From the IMG/VR virus record IMGVR_UViG_3300017730_000019, positions 1 to 45,250 of that record: a DNA stretch of 45,250 nucleotides; one strand, 5' to 3'. Made by a program: the position numbers and the translations under genes. Under the pieces are notes generated by a model. That model did no database searches. It worked only from the letters and a program-made list of their open reading frames with translations, and was not told the origin of the DNA. Positions 24,911-34,498 of this stretch are shown here, one piece after another. Position 1 is the stretch's first letter, and each line of letters opens with the position of its first letter. The DNA is from a virus.

Positions 24911-27217
24911 ATGGGATACGTAGGAAGAGGATTAAATCAAGACGGAGGTCAATACAGAAAGTTAGATAGTATTGAATCAAGCTTTGATGGAAGCGAAGTA
25001 AACTTCACTCTAAAAATAGATGGTTTAGAGGTATCACCCACTGCGCAAAATCTTATGATATCGCTTGGTGGTGTTGTTCAAGAACCAGGCACAGCTTTTT
25101 CTGTAAGTGGAGCTACAATAACATTTGCGACAGCACCAGATGAGGATGCAACTTTCTTTGGTGTCTTAATGGGTGAGGCTTCTTTTATAGCTGCTAATAC
25201 TGTGGGTAGTAATGAAATGGGTGTAACCGCTGGCGCAGTGACTGGTAGTAAGGGAATTGTGGTTGATACTGCAAAAAATATTATCGGACTAAACAACGTA
25301 TCAGCTAGCAAGTTTGAAGGAACATTCGATGGAGCATTATCAAGTTCGGCTCAAATAGCTGCAAATATTAGTGGCTCCTTTTCCAAAGAGCATTTAGGAG
25401 CAAAGGTAGCTAACGTTGTAACAAGCTCAGCTCAGATAGCTGCAGATATAAGCGGTTCATTTGGAAATCAAAGAGTTGGAACGAGTGATTCACCAACTTT
25501 CGCCGGTGGTACTATAACTGGAGATTTCTCGGTTGGTGGTACGATAACCGCACAAGAGGTTCATACAGAATTTGAGAGTGCATCAATTTTATTCACGAGT
25601 GGTTCAACTAAGTTTGGTGATACAAGTAATGATACTCATAGTATGACTGGTTCATTATTAGTATCAGGTAGTATAACGATGGCAGATGGTGATTTGAGTG
25701 TTACAGACGATGTTGTTTTTGGAGCAACAGCTACAGTAGAAACGGGTTTAAATCTTGAAAGTGGTACATTTACAATAAAAAATGCTACGGGTGATACTAA
25801 TGGTTTAAAGATTTCACAAGGTGGTTCAGATGCGTCAAATATTCTTAATCATTATAATGGTACTTTAAATCTTGGTGTTGCTAACTCTGTTGATATGACA
25901 CTTAAAAGTGGCAGAGTGGGTATCGGCGACACTTCTCCAGGTAGTCCTCTTGATGTAAAAAGTGGTGAAGCTGCGAATACAGCTAATTTTAATTCTACAA
26001 GTGGGGCTACAAATATAACACTTGAATCTAATGGTTCACTAATAGGTCAAATGGAATTTTCAGGAGCCGGCCCATCTCAAATCGTTACAAGAACATCTGC
26101 AAGTTTGGCACTTGGTTCTAATAATGTTAAAACACTTTACATTACTGATGATGATAGGGTTGGTATAGGCGTTGCAAGCCCAGCGTATACATTTGACCTC
26201 GCTTCTGGAGATGCTATTGTTTCTCAATTTACAGGAACTAGTGGAGAAACCATATTATCTTTAGACAATACTTCAACCAATGGTGATAAGTGGTACTTAA
26301 TATCTGGTGGTAGTGGTGGAAGTTTTGCTGGTGGTAAATTTGGTATATACAATGCTGATACTACAACAGCAGTAGCAACTTTTACTAATGACGGCAACGT
26401 AAGCATAGGAACTACAGGAATAAACTCTAATGCTAAAGTGCATATTAGAGGAGGAGATAGTGGACAAACAGCTTCAAGCAACAATACACAGCTTACTATA
26501 GAAAGTAATGCTGCAGCGGGTATTCAGCTTTTAACAGGTACAACGAGTGTTGGTGGTATATGGGTTGGAGATTCTAATGGTGCAGAAGCAGGAGGAAAAC
26601 TTTATTATAGCAACAATAATGATAGATGGTCATTTTATAACGCATCAAGTACACTTGGATTATCTATTAGCACTACTGGTATCGGTATAGGTGAAGAAGC
26701 CCCTTATAGTAAAGTTACAGCTGTAGAAACAGAAAGTAAGGCTGCTGCGACTTTCTATAATACAAGAAATCCTTCAAGCTCACCCCCTCATTGTCTGGAT
26801 TTGAATTTTGCTTACACTCCTGACAACACAACATCTTATTTTATAAAGGGTTCAGATAATCTTGGTTCTTCAGCTACTGCTGAATTTCATGTTTATTCAG
26901 ATGGTTCTTTTGTACAGTCATCTGATAGAAGGAAAAAAGAAAATATCGTTGATTCAGAAAATCAACTTGATAAAATAAATCAATTAAAAGTTAGAGATTA
27001 TAATAAAATAAATGATTCATCTAAAAAGAAACATATTGGATTTATAGCTCAAGAACTACAAGAGGTATTCCCACATCTTGTTATTGAAGCTGAAGATGAA
27101 GCAAAAACTTTGCAAGTTTACAAGATTGGTATTGTGCCATTACTTGTTAAAGCAGTACAAGAACTATCAGCACAAAACGAGGCACTAACAGCAAGGATAG
27201 AAGCCTTAGAAAAATAA
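24911..27217 (+). CDS. Tail fibre with C-terminal S74 chaperone domain
   Basis: A 768-residue fibre. The N-terminus (MGYVGRGL, then FTLKIDGLEVSPTAQN and GGVVQEPGTAFSV) looks like a baseplate-attachment domain and is paralogous to the 37092 gene. Next come two SSAQIA-x-ISGS repeats, one LTAQEVHTE/FTSGST module (about 213-245), and a variable region of VGIG/VSIG repeats. The C-terminal peptidase S74 (intramolecular chaperone) has S671-DRRK-K676 with the S-x4-K dyad, followed by KHIGFIAQE. The end is a coiled coil (VQELSAQNEALTARIEALEK). In S74 fibres this part drives trimer folding and then cuts itself off. Confidence 0.9.
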   Translation: MGYVGRGLNQDGGQYRKLDSIESSFDGSEVNFTLKIDGLEVSPTAQNLMISLGGVVQEPGTAFSVSGATITFATAPDEDATFFGVLMGEASFIAANTVGSNEMGVTAGAVTGSKGIVVDTAKNIIGLNNVSASKFEGTFDGALSSSAQIAANISGSFSKEHLGAKVANVVTSSAQIAADISGSFGNQRVGTSDSPTFAGGTITGDFSVGGTITAQEVHTEFESASILFTSGSTKFGDTSNDTHSMTGSLLVSGSITMADGDLSVTDDVVFGATATVETGLNLESGTFTIKNATGDTNGLKISQGGSDASNILNHYNGTLNLGVANSVDMTLKSGRVGIGDTSPGSPLDVKSGEAANTANFNSTSGATNITLESNGSLIGQMEFSGAGPSQIVTRTSASLALGSNNVKTLYITDDDRVGIGVASPAYTFDLASGDAIVSQFTGTSGETILSLDNTSTNGDKWYLISGGSGGSFAGGKFGIYNADTTTAVATFTNDGNVSIGTTGINSNAKVHIRGGDSGQTASSNNTQLTIESNAAAGIQLLTGTTSVGGIWVGDSNGAEAGGKLYYSNNNDRWSFYNASSTLGLSISTTGIGIGEEAPYSKVTAVETESKAAATFYNTRNPSSSPPHCLDLNFAYTPDNTTSYFIKGSDNLGSSATAEFHVYSDGSFVQSSDRRKKENIVDSENQLDKINQLKVRDYNKINDSSKKKHIGFIAQELQEVFPHLVIEAEDEAKTLQVYKIGIVPLLVKAVQELSAQNEALTARIEALEK
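27156..27172 (+). repeat. Exact 17-base repeat at fibre gene 3' ends
   Basis: tacaagaactatcagca, coding the VQELSA part of the C-terminal coiled coil, occurs exactly here and at 29149, 31671 and 39769. Similarity continues through the stop codon into the ATATTTAT motif. The 33805 and 37066 gene ends carry diverged versions. Confidence 0.85.
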
Positions 27218-27224
27218 TATTTAT
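27217..27224 (+). promoter_or_regulatory. Late promoter-like motif ATATTTAT
   Basis: Exact 8-mer whose first base is the last base of the upstream stop codon; 18 bases before ATG 27243. The stretch from here to the ATG nearly repeats the one at 37066. Confidence 0.55.
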
Positions 27225-27242
27225 AATGAAAAGAGAGAGTAA

Positions 27243-29189
27243 ATGTCATTAACTAAAGTACAAATAAATTTAGGAACAACTGGTAATTTATCAGGTAGCC
27301 GTAGTTTAGCTAGTGCTAGTTTCGCATCAAGGGTAAGCTTGGTTGAGGATGGTACAACAAGCAAGACGCTTGTATCTGGCTCTGCACAATTAGCAGCTGA
27401 CATTAGTGGCTCATTTGGAAATCAAAGGGTTGGTACAACCGACTCACCTGTGTTCAACGCTGTTACTGTAGGGACAGCGACTGTTACTGGTACATTGACA
27501 GCTCAAGAGGTTCACACAGAATTTGAATCCGCATCAATTTTGTTTACAAGCGGTTCAACTCAGTTTGGTAACTCAAGTGACGATGTTCACGATTTCTTAG
27601 GTAACACCATAAGCGGTTCAGCCACCTCGACTGGTTCGTTTGGTTCAATTGTGACTAAAGGCACTGGTGTAAGTTCTTTTACATCCAATGTTACAATGGC
27701 TAATAACCTCGATGTGGATGGCACAACCAATCTCGATGTGGTGGATATAGATGGCGCCGTAAATATTTCAAGTGATTCTGTTCCACAACTAACAATAGGT
27801 GGAGGTACTCCTACAATTTATTTAGGTGATAGTGGAGCAGAAGATACAAAATTAGTATTTAGAGGAAATGCTACTGATGTTTATTTAGCTTTAGACGATT
27901 CTGTTGATAGATTTTTAATTGGTCAAGGAACTACAGTTGGTGGAGACGCAAGAATATACATAAACCCTGCTGATGGTGAGGTCACTGCAAGTGGTAATTT
28001 TGCAATAACCGATAGATTGACTGTCGGTGCTTGGGACAATAGTAATAGTCATGGACACGCTAACATAAATATATCGGCTGATGCTAATGAGGGAGCTGAT
28101 TCATCTCTTAATTTTGCAGCAGGGACAACTATAAAAGGTTACATAGCTTATGACCATAATGCAACAGCAGGTTCTCAGGCTCTGAGATTTGTAGTTGGTG
28201 ATGCCGCTGTAACTGCTATGAATATAAATGGTGATGGGCGAGTAATAATAAGAAATGGGTTATTAGAAGTAGGTGAGCATGGAGTTGCAGGAGGTCAAAT
28301 AGTTAGTGATGGTAGCTTAACTTTTAACGCTGGTTATAATGATTCATCTACTGGGAATGGCGATTTTATATTTCAAAGATACGGTGAAAGCACTACCGCT
28401 GCTACAGTAGCTCAAATATTTTCTACAGGTAATGCATATTTTGGTGGAGTTGCATCAGCAGTAAATTCATCACATTTCCAATACGCTTCTACATTTGGAG
28501 ATACAAGTGCAGCAAGGGTAGGTTTCTTTAATGCAGCGTCTGGAAATTCAAGTACAGATAAAACTATGCACTTAAATATTGGTTGTATGGGGCATGGTAC
28601 AAGTGCTTATCATCCAACTAATATGGTTATTGCTTCTATTAACTTTTTAGGTCAAGCAAATGATGCTACTTACGCAGGTGGTGGTATTGATATGCTTGTT
28701 TCAACAGGTGGGAATATTGGAAGAACTTCTGTTGGAACAGATATGTTATTTAGAACAATGGATACATCAGGTAATGGTGGTGAAGAAAGAATGCGTATCA
28801 CATCTAATGGACATTTAGAACCTGGCGGTAATAATGCCTATAATCTTGGAAGTGCCAGTCTTAGATGGTCAGTTGTATTCACATCCAATTCAGTAAATGT
28901 GTCAGATGAAACGCTAAAAACAGATATACAGGATTGTGATTTAGGTATTGATTTTATTAATACATTAAAACCTAAATCTTTTAAGATGAAAGACTTAGAA
29001 GAAAAACACAGTGATTACGATAAAAAACATTATGGATTAATAGCTCAAGACCTAAAAGATGGAAAGTTTAAGGATTCAGTTTATGGTGATAAAGATGGTG
29101 AATATGGTTTAGCTTATAATGATTTAATTGCACCAATGATAAAAGCAGTACAAGAACTATCAGCAAAGGTAGAAGCTTTAGAAAGTTAA
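27243..29189 (+). CDS. Tail fibre with C-terminal S74 chaperone domain
   Basis: A 648-residue fibre with a short, distinct N-terminus (MSLTKVQINLGTTGNLSGS). Then come one LAADISGSFGNQRVG repeat, the module starting at codon 86 with the 50-residue identical core, and a NLDVDGTTNLDVVDIDGAV linker shared with the 29552 gene. The variable tip region (about 190-530) is unlike its neighbours. The S74 domain has S554-DETL-K559 and HYGLIAQDL. It ends in a coiled coil (VQELSAKVEALES). The candidate promoter sits in the 25-base gap upstream. Confidence 0.9.
   Translation: MSLTKVQINLGTTGNLSGSRSLASASFASRVSLVEDGTTSKTLVSGSAQLAADISGSFGNQRVGTTDSPVFNAVTVGTATVTGTLTAQEVHTEFESASILFTSGSTQFGNSSDDVHDFLGNTISGSATSTGSFGSIVTKGTGVSSFTSNVTMANNLDVDGTTNLDVVDIDGAVNISSDSVPQLTIGGGTPTIYLGDSGAEDTKLVFRGNATDVYLALDDSVDRFLIGQGTTVGGDARIYINPADGEVTASGNFAITDRLTVGAWDNSNSHGHANINISADANEGADSSLNFAAGTTIKGYIAYDHNATAGSQALRFVVGDAAVTAMNINGDGRVIIRNGLLEVGEHGVAGGQIVSDGSLTFNAGYNDSSTGNGDFIFQRYGESTTAATVAQIFSTGNAYFGGVASAVNSSHFQYASTFGDTSAARVGFFNAASGNSSTDKTMHLNIGCMGHGTSAYHPTNMVIASINFLGQANDATYAGGGIDMLVSTGGNIGRTSVGTDMLFRTMDTSGNGGEERMRITSNGHLEPGGNNAYNLGSASLRWSVVFTSNSVNVSDETLKTDIQDCDLGIDFINTLKPKSFKMKDLEEKHSDYDKKHYGLIAQDLKDGKFKDSVYGDKDGEYGLAYNDLIAPMIKAVQELSAKVEALES
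27498..27647 (+). repeat. Fifty-codon fibre module, copy A
   Basis: Codes TAQEVHTEF... through SATSTGSFGS. The protein is identical to copies B (29966) and C (31967), but against B 30 of the 50 codons differ, all synonymously (counted by eye). Confidence 0.9.
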
Positions 29190-29196
29190 TATTTAT
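29189..29196 (+). promoter_or_regulatory. Late promoter-like motif ATATTTAT
   Basis: Exact 8-mer starting on the last base of the upstream stop codon; 17 bases before ATG 29214. Confidence 0.55.
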
Positions 29197-29213
29197 ATAG
29201 AAAGAGAAAATAT

Positions 29214-29552
29214 ATGGCAAACACATTTAAATCAGTAACAACAGGTAGTATCGGAACTTCATTAAGGGATACCTATACCTGTCCATCCTCAACAACAACA
29301 ATAGTGTTAGGTGCTAGTATGGCTAACACACATTCATCACCGATAGGTGGCTCTATAAAAGTAGCAAAGAATGGAACCGCTGCTGGACAAGATGATGTTT
29401 TTGTTGTAAAAGCGGCACCAGTTCCAGTAGGTTCAAGTGTTGAGGTTATGGCTGGTAACAAAGTCGTACTACAAGCCTCAGACAAATTACAATTTCAAAG
29501 TGACACCGCTGGTTCTTTAGATGTGGTGGTTAGTTTATTGGAGATTACTTAA
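29214..29552 (+). CDS. Small beta-rich virion protein (paralogue of 34165 gene)
   Basis: A 112-residue protein predicted to be mostly beta strand. A conserved core reads A(P/I)PVGSSVEVMAGNKVVLQASDKLQ. The 34165-34494 protein has the same layout (NAPIPAGGSLELIDGGSKVVMLNGDVLKAQ), ending in SIDALVSFI versus SLDVVVSLL. Both pairs are followed directly by a fibre beginning M(P/G)YIG, which suggests a fibre-attachment or tip-adaptor role. Stop and next start overlap by one base. Small proteins of this shape are common next to marine phage fibres; function is inferred. Confidence 0.72.
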   Translation: MANTFKSVTTGSIGTSLRDTYTCPSSTTTIVLGASMANTHSSPIGGSIKVAKNGTAAGQDDVFVVKAAPVPVGSSVEVMAGNKVVLQASDKLQFQSDTAGSLDVVVSLLEIT

Positions 29553-31711
29553 TGCCTTACATTGGTAAACCACAAAGTGCAGACCCCATAACGGTAAACG
29601 CCTCTAATATAGAAGATGGTAGCATATTAGCCGCTGATATATCTTCTAGTCTTGGTGATGCTATAAGTGGGTCATTTACCACGGTAAGTTCATCTTTCTC
29701 CACAAGAGTTTCTGATGTCGAAGCGGGTAGTACCTCAAAAACATTAGTGTCAAGCTCAGCTCAAATAGCCGATGATATAAGTGGTTCACTAGGTTCAAAT
29801 GCATCTGTAATCCGTTCTCTCGATAGAACAACCATTAGTGGTTCAATCACCACAGTAAGTTCATCGCTCGCGTCAAGAGTAACTGTAAACGAGGGTAGAG
29901 TAAATCAAGGTGTTAAGACGACCGACTCACCAACTTTTGCGGCTGCTACAATTACTGGTACTCTAACTGCGCAGGAGGTTCATACTGAGTTTGAGTCAGC
30001 CTCTATCTTATTCACTTCTGGTTCTACTCAATTTGGAAACTCTTCGGATGACGTTCATGATTTCTTAGGTAACACAATAAGTGGCTCAGCAACCTCAACT
30101 GGCTCTTTTGGTTCAATTGTGGTGCCTGGTAATGTAGATTTTAACGCAAATTTAGACGTGGATGGTACAACCAACTTAGATGTTGTTGACATAGATGGAG
30201 CAGTAACACAAGATGGTGGTAATATTGTATTTAACGAGGATAGTGCCAATCAAGATTTTAGGGTGGAGAGTAATGGTCAAACACATATGTTGTTTGTTGA
30301 TGGTGATGATAAAATAGGTATAGCAGAAAGTTCACCATCAACGACTTTACACATAACTAGACCTGGTAGTTCTTATACAGCTGCTAATCTAGCAGAGGCT
30401 ACTACTGGTGCTGCATTTTTAAGAATAGTACCAGACGGAACAGATGCAAACTCATTATTCGCATCTTCAGTATCAGGATATAGAGTGGCACTTCAAGTAT
30501 CAGGTAGTGCTAATAATGATTTATTGTTACAACCATTTTCAGGCAACGTGGGTATTGGCACAAATAATCCCGTTTCAAAAATTGATGTAAGAGGTGCTTC
30601 TAGCACAATAGCTCTTAATACATCAGCGACTGCTGTATTTACACTAGACCCACCTGATGTATCAAATGGCACTTATTTATTTGGAGATGGTTCAGGTGGA
30701 GGTGACCAAGTACAAATATTAGCAGTTAATGATAGTGCCGCTAATCAAAATGAATACGCTGGTATTGGTTTTGCTATGAAAACATCTGGGAATACAGTTA
30801 CAACTCTCGCTGGTATAGCAGGTATAAAAGAGAATGATACTGATGGTAGTGGTGGTGATGTTGGAGCTTTAGCGTTTGGTTGTAGGACAACTGGTGATTA
30901 TGTAAAAGAAAGAATGCGTATCACATCCGATGGTGAGCTTTTACTTAAATGCACTTCATTAGCTAATGACTTTGGCGCTGAAAGAGGACAGCTTTGCATA
31001 TCCTCAACAAACCACGCCAGTAATAATAATTATGCTGTTTTACAATTACAAGGGCACAGTAATTCAAATAGCGTAGGAACAGGTGGTATTTATTTTTATG
31101 ACCATTCAAACAATGTTGCACTTATACAAGCAAACAGAGCTTCAAGTGAATCAACTTCAAATTTATTGTTTTATACAAATGGTGGTAGTTTAACTGAAAA
31201 AATGCGTATTACATCTGATGGCAGAATTGGTATAAATCAAAACTCTCCAAACGCAAAGCTACATATTCACGAAACAACTAATGGACAAGAATTAATCTTC
31301 CTTAATCATTCTGTAACTGGTGCAAATCAAACTTTTATCCAGTTTAGACATGATGGTACGCAAAGGGGGAATATCCAAGTTAATGATTCTAATGACCAAA
31401 TTGTCTATAACACGAGTGTTTCTGATAAAAGATTAAAGAAAGATTTTGAGGATTGGGATGAATCTATACTACCTGCTTTCAAATCTTTAAAACCACAATT
31501 ATTTAATTTTATAAATTCTGAAAATAAAAGTGGCAAAACTAAAGGTTATATAGCTCAAGACAATGTTGAAGATTTTCCAGAAGCATATACAACGTCTAAA
31601 GTTTTAGATGATGATACAGAATATTATTCATTTAATCCTTCTGGTATGGTCACATATTTAATGAAGGCTGTACAAGAACTATCAGCAAAAGTAGAAGAGT
31701 TAGAAAAATAA
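29552..31711 (+). CDS. Tail fibre with C-terminal S74 chaperone domain
   Basis: A 719-residue fibre beginning MPYIGKPQSADP, the short M(G/P)Y(I/V/L)G start shared by four fibres here. SSAQIADDISGSLG repeats follow, then the recurrent module from codon 139, then the NLDVDGTTNLDVVDIDGAV linker. The tip region has IGIA/VGIG and MRITSDG repeats typical of phage fibre shafts. The S74 domain has S624-DKRL-K629 and KGYIAQDNV, and the protein ends with VQELSAKVEELEK coiled coil. It shares one base with the upstream small gene, so the two are probably co-translated. Confidence 0.9.
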   Translation: MPYIGKPQSADPITVNASNIEDGSILAADISSSLGDAISGSFTTVSSSFSTRVSDVEAGSTSKTLVSSSAQIADDISGSLGSNASVIRSLDRTTISGSITTVSSSLASRVTVNEGRVNQGVKTTDSPTFAAATITGTLTAQEVHTEFESASILFTSGSTQFGNSSDDVHDFLGNTISGSATSTGSFGSIVVPGNVDFNANLDVDGTTNLDVVDIDGAVTQDGGNIVFNEDSANQDFRVESNGQTHMLFVDGDDKIGIAESSPSTTLHITRPGSSYTAANLAEATTGAAFLRIVPDGTDANSLFASSVSGYRVALQVSGSANNDLLLQPFSGNVGIGTNNPVSKIDVRGASSTIALNTSATAVFTLDPPDVSNGTYLFGDGSGGGDQVQILAVNDSAANQNEYAGIGFAMKTSGNTVTTLAGIAGIKENDTDGSGGDVGALAFGCRTTGDYVKERMRITSDGELLLKCTSLANDFGAERGQLCISSTNHASNNNYAVLQLQGHSNSNSVGTGGIYFYDHSNNVALIQANRASSESTSNLLFYTNGGSLTEKMRITSDGRIGINQNSPNAKLHIHETTNGQELIFLNHSVTGANQTFIQFRHDGTQRGNIQVNDSNDQIVYNTSVSDKRLKKDFEDWDESILPAFKSLKPQLFNFINSENKSGKTKGYIAQDNVEDFPEAYTTSKVLDDDTEYYSFNPSGMVTYLMKAVQELSAKVEELEK
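29966..30115 (+). repeat. Fifty-codon fibre module, copy B
   Basis: Same 50 residues as copy A (27498) and copy C (31967), encoded with largely different synonymous codons. Confidence 0.9.
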
Positions 31712-31718
31712 TATTTAT
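31711..31718 (+). promoter_or_regulatory. Late promoter-like motif ATATTTAT
   Basis: Exact 8-mer overlapping the last base of the upstream stop codon; 17 bases before ATG 31736. AAGGAAAGAG follows as the ribosome site region. Confidence 0.55.
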
Positions 31719-31735
31719 AAGGAAAGAGAAATAGA

Positions 31736-33805
31736 ATGGCATTAACAAAATTCACAGAAAAACTTATATCAGACGGCTTTAAGGCTTCGATTAGTGGTTC
31801 TGATACCGTCGAGAGTTCATCTTTTTCTACAAGGATAACAGACCTTGTTACTGCAAGTTCCTCTTTTTCAGGTAGTATAGCAACTCTTAGGGGTGCAGGT
31901 AGTTTACAAGGGGTTGGTACTTCAGATTCACCTACTTTCGCAGGCGCTACTATCACTGGTACGCTCACTGCTCAAGAGGTTCACACAGAGTTTGAAAGTG
32001 CATCCATTTTATTCACGAGTGGTTCAACACAATTTGGTAACAGTAGTGATGACGTTCATGATTTCTTAGGTAACACAATAAGCGGTTCAGCAACGTCTAC
32101 TGGTTCGTTTGGTTCGGCTCATTTTAGAGGTGTAGGTGGGGTAGGTATCGGCACAGTTAATCCAGCTAGTATGCTTCATTTACATGGTACTGACCCGATT
32201 TTAAGATTTCAAGATAGTGCCGGTGGTGATGTATTTGGAATTTACAATTCAGATAGTCTTGGTTTAGGGTTTTATAATTTTACAGATAGTAGACAAGATT
32301 TAACCATAGATGGTTCTGGTAACATAGGCATTGGCAATACAGCTGCATCTACAATAAATTCTGCAAATAATGGTGGAAGATTAGTCGTTGGAGATGGTAG
32401 TGGTAATGAAGGTATGACTATTTATAGTGGTAATGGTAGTGGTGAGTATGGTATACTTTATTTTGCTGATGGTACAAGCGGGGCATCTACATATCAAGGA
32501 TGGCTAGCATATTTACAAGATGTAAATGCGTTAACCTTCGCTACATCAGGTTCTGAAAAAATGCGTATTACACCTGCTGGCAACGTAGGTATTGGCGATA
32601 CTTCACCAACATCAGAAAGTGGATTTGGTTCACCTATTGTAAGGATTAAAGGTTCTACTAATCCGTCTTTTGTAATAAAAAATACATCAAGTGGTGGTGA
32701 AGGACTTATGTCTTGTGGTGATGAAGTAGGTTTGCAATTTGCTATAGCAGGAAATGCTACTGCAAGTCATAATGTAATAAAATTTAGAACTGGCAATACA
32801 AATAGTAATTTTAATTCTACTGAAAGAATGCGTATAACATCTGCTGGCAACGTAGGTATTGGACACACGACACCCCAATATGGATTAACAATGGCACAAG
32901 GTAATGCAGATGCTCAGAAAATTGGTTGGGAAGATGGTAGTAATAATAAAAGAGGTGCAATTCTTGTAAATAGTGACAATGATGCTATGGAGTTTATGAC
33001 AGGAACTTCTGATGCCGTTAGGATGACTATTACATCTGGTGGAAATGTATTTATTGGCGATACTGCAAATGCAAAAGCTACTATAGGTCTTACAATAAAT
33101 CAGGGTGCAAATGATGACGAAATTCTGGCTTTAAAATCAAGTGATGTTGCTCATGGAATGACCGATTTAGCAGAAACAGATACATATTTTAGTTTACAAA
33201 AAGCAAGTGCATCACAAGGTGGTGTAAACGCACAAGCCTTTTCAGATAATACAGAATACGCATGGTATATGCAAGGAGCTACTTTAGCTTCAGCAAATAC
33301 TGCAAAAAGCACAAGTGCTGTGGGTGTTATTACTATGGCAGCAGCTACTAAATCAGGAACTGGTAGAACAGCCGTCACTACTAATGGAAATTTAGTTGTA
33401 ATGAAAAATGACGGAACTACAAGATTTATTTTTGATGGTGAAGGTTCTGGTCATGCAGATGTAGAATGGACAACTTACTCTGATGAAAGATTAAAAAAGA
33501 ATGTTGAAGATATTCCTTATGGTTTAAATGAACTAAATAAACTTGAACCTAAAATATATGATAGATATTCTGGTAAGATTGAAGATGGTAAAGTAGAATT
33601 AGAAGATAACTCATTTAGACAAATTGGTTTTATTGCTCAAGATGTTAAAAAGATAATACCAGAATTAATTAAAGATATTGATGAATCAGAATCTTTTTAT
33701 TCTCTTGATGATGGTAAACTTGTTTCAGTTCTTGTAAAAGCAGTTCAAGAGTTATCTTCACAGGTAACAGACCTTAAAAAAGAAATCGAAGAATTAAAAA
33801 GTTAA
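31736..33805 (+). CDS. Tail fibre with C-terminal S74 chaperone domain
   Basis: A 689-residue fibre with its own N-terminus (MALTKFTEKLISDGFKASIS). The module follows from codon 78. The shaft has repeated RMRITSAGNVGIG-type units (about 280-440) with GNIGIGN and GNVFIGDT variants. A tip-proximal segment (about 450-560) has no repeats. The S74 domain has S582-DERL-K587 and QIGFIAQDV. The C-terminal coiled coil is VQELSSQVTDLKKEIEELKS. Its gene end is more diverged in DNA than those of the 27243 and 29552 genes. Confidence 0.9.
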   Translation: MALTKFTEKLISDGFKASISGSDTVESSSFSTRITDLVTASSSFSGSIATLRGAGSLQGVGTSDSPTFAGATITGTLTAQEVHTEFESASILFTSGSTQFGNSSDDVHDFLGNTISGSATSTGSFGSAHFRGVGGVGIGTVNPASMLHLHGTDPILRFQDSAGGDVFGIYNSDSLGLGFYNFTDSRQDLTIDGSGNIGIGNTAASTINSANNGGRLVVGDGSGNEGMTIYSGNGSGEYGILYFADGTSGASTYQGWLAYLQDVNALTFATSGSEKMRITPAGNVGIGDTSPTSESGFGSPIVRIKGSTNPSFVIKNTSSGGEGLMSCGDEVGLQFAIAGNATASHNVIKFRTGNTNSNFNSTERMRITSAGNVGIGHTTPQYGLTMAQGNADAQKIGWEDGSNNKRGAILVNSDNDAMEFMTGTSDAVRMTITSGGNVFIGDTANAKATIGLTINQGANDDEILALKSSDVAHGMTDLAETDTYFSLQKASASQGGVNAQAFSDNTEYAWYMQGATLASANTAKSTSAVGVITMAAATKSGTGRTAVTTNGNLVVMKNDGTTRFIFDGEGSGHADVEWTTYSDERLKKNVEDIPYGLNELNKLEPKIYDRYSGKIEDGKVELEDNSFRQIGFIAQDVKKIIPELIKDIDESESFYSLDDGKLVSVLVKAVQELSSQVTDLKKEIEELKS
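31967..32116 (+). repeat. Fifty-codon fibre module, copy C
   Basis: Same 50 residues as copies A and B, again with many synonymous changes, for example AGT or TCC where A has TCA or TCC. Confidence 0.9.
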
Positions 33806-33812
33806 TATTTAT
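33805..33812 (+). promoter_or_regulatory. Late promoter-like motif ATATTTAT
   Basis: Exact 8-mer overlapping the upstream stop codon; 18 bases before ATG 33831. Confidence 0.55.
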
Positions 33813-33830
33813 TAAAAAGAAAGAAAGTAG

Positions 33831-34154
33831 ATGAGAATACATAATCCATTCATAACTGGCAGTTTGACTGTTAGTGGTAGTAAGGCGGTAGATTTTACTG
33901 ATGCTACTGGTGGTGTATCTGGTTCTTTTTCAGGTTCATTTAAAGGCTCTATCACAGCTGGTAGTGTTACTGAAGTATTACCAAGTGGAACTGTTAGTAG
34001 TTCAGCTCAATTAGCTAGTGATATTTCAGGCTCATTTACATCGGTAAGTTCTTCTATTTCAAGCAGAGAGACGACACTTGAGGCTGCAAGTGCAAGTTTT
34101 GAAACAAATAAAGCGACAAAGGGATTTACAATCGCAATGTCGGTAGCATTATAA
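33831..34154 (+). CDS. Short fibre-like protein
   Basis: A 107-residue protein made of fibre shaft motifs only: GSLTVSGSKAVDF, GSFSGSFKGS, VSSSAQLASDISGSFTSVSS and a short helical end (SSRETTLEAASASFE). It ends in FTIAMSVAL, much as the giant fibre ends in DIIALSIALG. It may be a truncated fibre N-terminal/shaft piece left after recombination, or a real short spike. It has its own candidate promoter, and AAGAAAGTAG precedes the ATG. Confidence 0.7.
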   Translation: MRIHNPFITGSLTVSGSKAVDFTDATGGVSGSFSGSFKGSITAGSVTEVLPSGTVSSSAQLASDISGSFTSVSSSISSRETTLEAASASFETNKATKGFTIAMSVAL

Positions 34155-34164
34155 AGGATAAGTA

Positions 34165-34494
34165 ATGGCACAAGATTTCGAATCATTATTTGAAACAAAA
34201 ATTACGAGTGGTAGTTTTACAAACCTCATGACAAGTAATAGTGATGATGCGGTGATAGGCATAAGGTTTGCTAATTTACATTCTGGTAGTGTGTCTGTTG
34301 ACGCAAAAATAACCAGAAGTGCAAAAGATTTTCACCTAATTAAAAACGCACCAATACCAGCAGGAGGTTCATTAGAATTAATCGATGGTGGTAGTAAGGT
34401 TGTCATGTTAAATGGAGATGTTTTAAAAGCACAAGCAAGTAAAACAGGCTCAATTGACGCATTGGTAAGTTTCATTGACACAATAAGCGAGTAA
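34165..34494 (+). CDS. Small beta-rich virion protein (paralogue of 29214 gene)
   Basis: A 109-residue paralogue of the 29214 gene: N-terminal ITSGSFTNLMTSN, then GSVSVDAKITRS, the core NAPIPAGGSLELIDGGSKVVM and a SIDALVSFI end. AAGGATAAG lies ahead of the ATG. It is followed 4 bases later by a fibre starting MGYIG, repeating the arrangement at 29214-29552. A fibre-associated adaptor role is inferred. Confidence 0.72.
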   Translation: MAQDFESLFETKITSGSFTNLMTSNSDDAVIGIRFANLHSGSVSVDAKITRSAKDFHLIKNAPIPAGGSLELIDGGSKVVMLNGDVLKAQASKTGSIDALVSFIDTISE

Positions 34495-34498
34495 TAAT

